From assembly GCA_022571825.1 (NCBI GenBank), contig JACZXC010000073.1, forward strand, positions 1 through 10,099: DNA of 10,099 bases, written 5' to 3'. The translations under genes and the position numbers were made by a program. Of the stretch, positions 6,762 through 10,099 are shown one piece after another; position 1 is the first letter of the stretch; each line of letters starts with the position of its first letter. The notes beneath the pieces were generated by a model. That model was not told where the DNA came from, did not search any database, and saw only the letters and a program-made list of their open reading frames with translations. This DNA is from Myxococcales bacterium. GTDB lineage: Bacteria > Myxococcota_A > UBA9160 > SMWR01.

Positions 6762-6804
6762 GATATTACTTAATTGTTCTCGTTATGCAATCATTTGTAA
6801 TATC
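6762..6804. promoter_or_regulatory. Dyad operator candidate upstream of the PaaX-like gene
   Basis: The 46-nt AT-rich gap between two minus-strand genes contains a perfect 8-bp inverted repeat, GATATTAC at 6762-6769 and GTAATATC at 6797-6804, centred near 6783. A second, inner ATTG...CAAT pair (6773-6776 and 6788-6791) has nearly the same centre. The left arm covers the predicted -10 element and the right arm lies just beyond the -35, overlapping the stop of the NnrU-like gene. This is a natural place for the adjacent regulator to repress its own promoter. The AT-richness stands out sharply from the surrounding GC-rich DNA. Confidence 0.55.
6763..6790 (-). promoter_or_regulatory. Promoter of the PaaX-desaturase operon (leaderless)
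   Basis: Reading the minus strand: TTGCAT (6790-6785) as -35, a 16-nt spacer, TAATAT (6768-6763) as -10. Seven bases downstream of the -10 is position 6756, exactly the first base of the GTG start codon. The transcript would therefore be leaderless, which agrees with the lack of a Shine-Dalgarno sequence. Confidence 0.5.
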
Positions 6805-7465
6805 AGCCGAACAGAGACCGGTGGAACATTCGCAGCAGCACCGCCAGGCCGATCCCGAGCACGAGGGCCCAACGCATCTCGCCCAATCCGCGCAGCCGAT
6901 CGGCGCCGCTGAAGGGAAGGAACGGAGTCCCCGCCTCGAAGTTCCGGAAGGCCTCGCCCGCGGTCTGGAGCTTGCGCTGATCCTGGTGCCAACTGCCCAG
7001 GACGGCGAATACCGGGAATCCGCCGAAGAAGGCCAGCTCCGCGGCGTTGACCGGGGTCATGACCAGGTGCACCAGGCCGAATAGGCCGGCGGCCATGAAG
7101 ACGGGATGCCTCGTGATGCGGAACGCCCCCGCCACCTGGGCCTTCCCCGGCATCATCGAGGCGGGACTCGGGCGCAACAACCCGCCCACCAGCAGCGCCA
7201 AGCTGGTGCCCATTCCCCCATAGCCGAGCCAGCGCACCGCCGGCGATCCGCCCAGGAACCAGAGCAACGGTCCCGCGTGCTTGTTTCCGAAATAGACCGA
7301 GACCATCGGTACGAAAAGAATCAGGGCGATCAGCGAGTAGATGCCGAGAAAAGCTCGGTCGCCCAGGGCGGAGACGAGGCGTGGTCTCCAGCGAACACTC
7401 GAAAATGTCATGTGCGTAACGGCGAACGCGATCCACAGCGAGAGAATCGTGGTGGCGGCGCCCAT
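6803..7465 (-). CDS. NnrU-family integral membrane protein
   Basis: A 220-aa hydrophobic protein with about six membrane segments (roughly 5-20, 38-58, 76-97, 121-137, 142-160 and 199-213). NnrU-type features are H18 in the first segment, GDRAFLGIYSLIAL (35-48), ITRHP (117-121), LVHLV (131-135, H133) and a DQRK motif (162-165) after the fifth segment. The family includes NnrU of denitrifiers and the haem-containing plant and cyanobacterial 15-cis-zeta-carotene isomerase Z-ISO; conserved histidines are the candidate haem ligands. No nitric-oxide or carotenoid genes are in the window, so the role is open. The ATG at 7465 is fixed by AAGGAGGG six bases upstream. It is transcribed divergently from the TMTC-like gene. 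Confidence 0.82.
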   Translation of the reverse strand: MGAATTILSLWIAFAVTHMTFSSVRWRPRLVSALGDRAFLGIYSLIALILFVPMVSVYFGNKHAGPLLWFLGGSPAVRWLGYGGMGTSLALLVGGLLRPSPASMMPGKAQVAGAFRITRHPVFMAAGLFGLVHLVMTPVNAAELAFFGGFPVFAVLGSWHQDQRKLQTAGEAFRNFEAGTPFLPFSGADRLRGLGEMRWALVLGIGLAVLLRMFHRSLFG

Positions 7466-7471
7466 CTCGCG

Positions 7472-7479
7472 CCCTCCTT
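7472..7479 (-). promoter_or_regulatory. Strong Shine-Dalgarno sequence of the NnrU-like gene
   Basis: AAGGAGGG on the minus strand, six bases before the ATG at 7465. It rules out the longer in-frame start at 7570, which would add 35 residues of non-membrane sequence. Confidence 0.85.
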
Positions 7480-7564
7480 CGGCGACTTCCGGTTCGTGTC
7501 CGGCGAACCGCAAGGCCCGCGAACCCGCTGGTGCGCCCAGTCTATACCGCACCGGGGTGGTGGA

Positions 7565-7579
7565 TCGCATACGATGCGA
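7565..7579. repeat. Short perfect inverted repeat in the divergent intergenic region
   Basis: TCGCAT-ACG-ATGCGA, with six-base arms around a 3-nt centre, ends five bases before the likely GTG start of the TMTC-like gene at 7585. It lies in the 119-nt region between divergent genes and could be a small operator or an RNA hairpin over the ribosome-binding region. The central TACGAT also resembles a weak -10 hexamer. No protein can be assigned to it. Confidence 0.4.
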
Positions 7580-7584
7580 GCGTC

Positions 7585-9432
7585 GTGTCGCGACCCGTGC
7601 TCAAGCGGATCACCGCTCTGCTCATCCCTTCCCTCGTCTTCGTTGGCCTCTACCTCCGCGCACTGGACTACGAGTTCGTCTGGACGGATTTAGGAGAGAT
7701 CGAGCAGGGCTCCCTGGTCCGTCGGACAGACCGGATCCTGGATGCGTTCTCGGAGCCGATGCACGGGGATCTCGACTTTCGACTGGCGGGGGTGCCCCAG
7801 TCGTTCTACCGGCCACTGCAAGTCGCTCTGGTCAGCTTGATCCACGCTCGTCACGGCGCCACGCCCCGCTATTACCGCGCCGCGAATCTCGCAATCGGCG
7901 CCGCGACCGCCCTTCTCTTCGCGGCGTTCGCGCAGCTGCTGTTCCAGCGCGTCGAACTCGCCGTTCTGGCGGGCTTGATATTCGCGGTGCATCCGGGTGG
8001 AATCGAGGTCTATGTCTGGATCGCAGGACTCTCCTCCGCCCTTGCGAATTTCTTCGTCGTGGGAAGCGTGCTCGCGGCTGCCCTCGCCCTCCGCGCCGAC
8101 CGTCCCGGCCCCGGCGCGGCGCTAGTCGGGCTCTCCGCCGCGACGTTCGCGCTGGGTCTGGCTTCCAAGGAGCACGCGGTGGTTACCCCGGTGCTGGTGC
8201 TGGTGTGTGCTGCGAGCCTCGGTGTCCTGGAACCGCGGGGGGGTCGCCAGCCGCGAGGTCGGCGATCTTTTCTCTCGACCACCGCAGGCCTGCTCCTGGT
8301 GCAGGGCTCGATCGCCCTCGCCTATGTCGCCTGGTGGCGCCCGCGGGTCTTGGGCAGTGCCTTCACCGGGGCCCCACTCATCGGGGGCCACCTCGATCTG
8401 CAATGGTTCAGCAGTGCAGCCCTGGTTCCTCGCAATCTGCTCTGGCTCGTCTTTCCCCTGCACTCGACCACGAGCGACGTAGTTCGCGTGGTCTCCTCGA
8501 TGGCCGATCCCATGGTTTGGATGGGAATCGTGCTCGCCGCCGTCTCGCTGATCGGGTGGTTCGTGCTTCTGCGTCGGGGACACGTCGTCGCGGCCCTGGG
8601 CCTCGCCTGGGTCTGGATCGCCTACATTCCCACCTCCGGAGTGGTGCCGCTTCTCCACGCGCGGGCCGAACGCAACCTGTGCCTCTCGATATTCGGCGCA
8701 GCGCTTCTCTGGCCCGCCGCGATCGCCCCGCTGCTGCGGATGCCGGGGCCGAGTCTGCGGCGCGCGATCACCGTCGCCCTGGCTTTTCTCCCGGTCCTCG
8801 TCCTCGCAGAGCGCGCCTGGGCCCGGACTCCGGATTGGCGGTCGAATCTCGAGCTCTTCGAGCGCGACGTGAGTCGCGACCCCCTGTATCGCGAGGGCAT
8901 GTACCAGCTTGGGGCAGCGCTGTTCGAAGCGGGTCGCGCCCCCGAAGCCAAGCGGCACCTCGAAGCGCTGCTCGCAATCGGCCCGCGGTTCGCCGGCCAT
9001 TGGAGCTACCTGCGCATGCCGGACTCCTACGAGCTCTATTGCTGGATCAATCGGGCGGCGGGCCGGGCCGAGGACACCGTGGGTCTGCTCGACGGGCGAT
9101 TCGGCGGCCGTCTCGTCTCGGCTGAAGCAATGCCGGGATTTTCTTTCTGCGTGGGTTTGGCCCTGGAGGCCTCCGACCGGTTCGAGGAGGCGATCGACCT
9201 CTACACCCGTCTGATCCCCGTGGGCGACCCGCGGGCCCGTGCCCTGTTTACCGTCGGCATCGCGCGCTGCCACGCCACCCTGGGGCGCCTCGCCCAAGCG
9301 AAAGAGTGGTTGACCCAGGTGGATAGCACCGGGGTTCGGGATCCGACCCTGGACTCGGAGATCCGGACCGTGCGTCGGCTGATCCGGCGCGCCAGCCGGC
9401 CCGCCGGGCGGCGCCGGACCCCATCTCGCTGA
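7585..9432 (+). CDS. TMTC-like GT-C membrane protein with C-terminal TPR region
   Basis: A 615-aa protein from GTG 7585 (GTG 7597 and GTG 7531 are alternatives). The N-terminal two thirds are polytopic, starting with a membrane helix at about 9-26, then YEFVWTD (29-35), SFYRPLQVALVSL (73-85), HPGGIEVYVWIAGL (136-149) and KEHAV (195-199). YIPTSG (347-352) is followed by ARAERNLCLS (359-368). These correspond in order to the blocks of bacterial relatives of TMTC/DUF1736 proteins: a W-D/D loop after the first helix, YRPL, HPI-E-V-W, KE, and the P-S...AERYLY loop. In eukaryotes TMTCs are O-mannosyltransferases. Residues about 430-580 are soluble and helical, with TPR-like pairs (YQLGAALFEAGRAPEAKRHLEAL; ASDRFEEAIDLYTRL). 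The usual DD after the first helix reads TD here. Probable dolichol/polyprenol-linked sugar transfer to extracytoplasmic proteins; unproven. Confidence 0.8.
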   Translation: MSRPVLKRITALLIPSLVFVGLYLRALDYEFVWTDLGEIEQGSLVRRTDRILDAFSEPMHGDLDFRLAGVPQSFYRPLQVALVSLIHARHGATPRYYRAANLAIGAATALLFAAFAQLLFQRVELAVLAGLIFAVHPGGIEVYVWIAGLSSALANFFVVGSVLAAALALRADRPGPGAALVGLSAATFALGLASKEHAVVTPVLVLVCAASLGVLEPRGGRQPRGRRSFLSTTAGLLLVQGSIALAYVAWWRPRVLGSAFTGAPLIGGHLDLQWFSSAALVPRNLLWLVFPLHSTTSDVVRVVSSMADPMVWMGIVLAAVSLIGWFVLLRRGHVVAALGLAWVWIAYIPTSGVVPLLHARAERNLCLSIFGAALLWPAAIAPLLRMPGPSLRRAITVALAFLPVLVLAERAWARTPDWRSNLELFERDVSRDPLYREGMYQLGAALFEAGRAPEAKRHLEALLAIGPRFAGHWSYLRMPDSYELYCWINRAAGRAEDTVGLLDGRFGGRLVSAEAMPGFSFCVGLALEASDRFEEAIDLYTRLIPVGDPRARALFTVGIARCHATLGRLAQAKEWLTQVDSTGVRDPTLDSEIRTVRRLIRRASRPAGRRRTPSR

Positions 9433-9438
9433 TTGGGC

Positions 9439-9467
9439 TTGGTGCCCTCGGACCCCCTGCGTATAGT
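9439..9467 (+). promoter_or_regulatory. Promoter candidate for prpE
   Basis: TTGGTG (9439-9444), a 17-nt spacer, then TATAGT (9462-9467, five of six to the sigma-70 -10 consensus). Ten bases separate the -10 from the ATG at 9478, which predicts a 5' leader of only a few nucleotides; there is no Shine-Dalgarno sequence in those bases. Confidence 0.45.
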
Positions 9468-9477
9468 GGCGGCCGCG

Positions 9478-10099
9478 ATGGCGAGGGACTACGAGCAGGT
9501 CTACGCGGCATCACTTCGCGATCTCCGCGCGTTCTGGGCGAAGGCCGCCGAAGACGTCGAGTGGCTACGGCGATCGCGGGCGGTCCTCGACACGTCGCAG
9601 CCTCCGAAGACGCTCTGGTTTCCGGGCGCGATGCTCAATACCTGCTCCAACGCCCTGGATCTGCACGTCGCAAGCGGTCGGGGTGAGCAGACCGCCCTGA
9701 TCTACGACAGTCCGGTCACCGGAACCGTGCGACGGTTCAGCTACCGGGAGCTCTGCGAGGAAGTCGCGCGTTTCGCCGGTGTGCTTTCCGACCTCGGCGT
9801 CGAAAAAGGGGATCGTGTCCTCGTGTACATGCCGATGGTTCCCGAGGCGGTGATCGGCATGCTGGCCTCGGCTCGGTTGGGGGCGGTGCACTCCGTCGTG
9901 TTCGGCGGGTTCGCTTCGAACGAGCTGGCCCAGCGCATCCAGCACGCCGCACCGAAGGTGGTTCTCTCCGCGTCCTGCGGCCTCGAACCGGGCCGAATCG
10001 TCGCGTACAAGCCGCTGCTCGACCGCGCGATCGAGATGGTTCATGAAAAACCCGAGCACTGCATCGTGCTCCAGCGTCCCGAGCTGAGGGCCGAACTGA
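9478..10099 (+). CDS. prpE: Propionyl-CoA synthetase, N-terminal part (truncated by window edge)
   Basis: The first 207 residues of an acyl-AMP-forming CoA ligase that converts propionate (or acetate) plus ATP and CoA to the acyl-CoA; full-length family members are about 630 aa. MARDYEQVYAASLRDLRAFW (1-20) is the typical start. LWFPG (46-50), LNTCSNALDLHV (53-64), QTALIYDSPVTGT (71-83), HSVVFGGFASNEL (138-150) and SCGLEPGRIVAYKPLLD (166-182) match PrpE, not AcsA, which lacks the YDSPVTGT and SCG..P.RIV.YKPL blocks. The AMP-binding core and catalytic lysine lie outside the window. It follows the TMTC-like gene after 45 nt but has its own promoter candidate, so it is likely a separate unit. Confidence 0.92.
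   Translation, partial: MARDYEQVYAASLRDLRAFWAKAAEDVEWLRRSRAVLDTSQPPKTLWFPGAMLNTCSNALDLHVASGRGEQTALIYDSPVTGTVRRFSYRELCEEVARFAGVLSDLGVEKGDRVLVYMPMVPEAVIGMLASARLGAVHSVVFGGFASNELAQRIQHAAPKVVLSASCGLEPGRIVAYKPLLDRAIEMVHEKPEHCIVLQRPELRAEL

Noticed and set aside
7341..9125. 594-residue plus-strand open frame across the TMTC-like region
   Set aside because: It is an arginine-rich frame-shifted shadow. The frame 7585-9432 carries membrane segments and family motifs throughout.
8122..9297. 391-residue minus-strand open frame
   Set aside because: Antisense shadow of the TMTC-like gene in high-GC DNA; no recognisable motifs and implausible composition.

Overview
The window is GC-rich (roughly two thirds G+C by eye) with tightly packed genes and frequent GTG starts. 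It looks like chromosomal housekeeping and accessory DNA from a Gram-negative bacterium. Two proteins with signal peptides, a membrane fatty-acid desaturase, an NnrU-like protein and a propionyl-CoA synthetase are the kind of content seen in uncultured Myxococcota, Desulfobacterota or Binatota-like lineages, but nothing here fixes the taxonomy. I see no rRNA, tRNA, CRISPR array, transposase, integrase or phage gene.

Layout from left to right. (1) Positions 1-2390, minus strand: a compact operon reading thiD (HMP/HMP-P kinase), a Memo-family protein (AmmeMemoRadiSam protein B) and an AMMECR1-domain protein (AmmeMemoRadiSam protein A). Spacing is 2 nt and then a 14-nt overlap. A doubtful partial ORF follows at the left edge; the radical SAM third partner of the trio is not visible. 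(2) Positions 2393-4374, plus strand: an exported NPP-type phosphodiesterase coupled by a GTGA overlap to an exported protein that may have a LolA-like fold. The start of this operon lies only 2 bp from the thiD start. (3) Positions 4376-4513: an apparent orphaned C-terminal tail of a lost gene, containing a strong dyad between two convergent transcription units. (4) Positions 4497-6756, minus strand: a PaaX-family regulator coupled by an ATGA overlap to a membrane fatty-acid desaturase, then a small VOC-fold protein. The regulator has a distinct AT-rich promoter/operator block at about 6762-6804 that suggests a leaderless, autoregulated transcript. (5) Positions 6803-7465, minus strand: an NnrU-family integral membrane protein with a strong Shine-Dalgarno sequence. 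(6) Positions 7585-9432, plus strand: a multi-membrane GT-C/TMTC-like protein with a C-terminal TPR region. (7) Positions 9478 to the right edge, plus strand: the N-terminal third of propionyl-CoA synthetase (prpE).

Functional reading: most genes belong to known families. The least described pieces are the PaaX-like regulator fused translationally to a desaturase, with a dedicated dyad operator (possibly acyl-CoA-responsive lipid desaturation), and the Memo/AMMECR1 pair riding behind thiD. I do not see convincing evidence for a wholly new system; these two are the best candidates for a second look.
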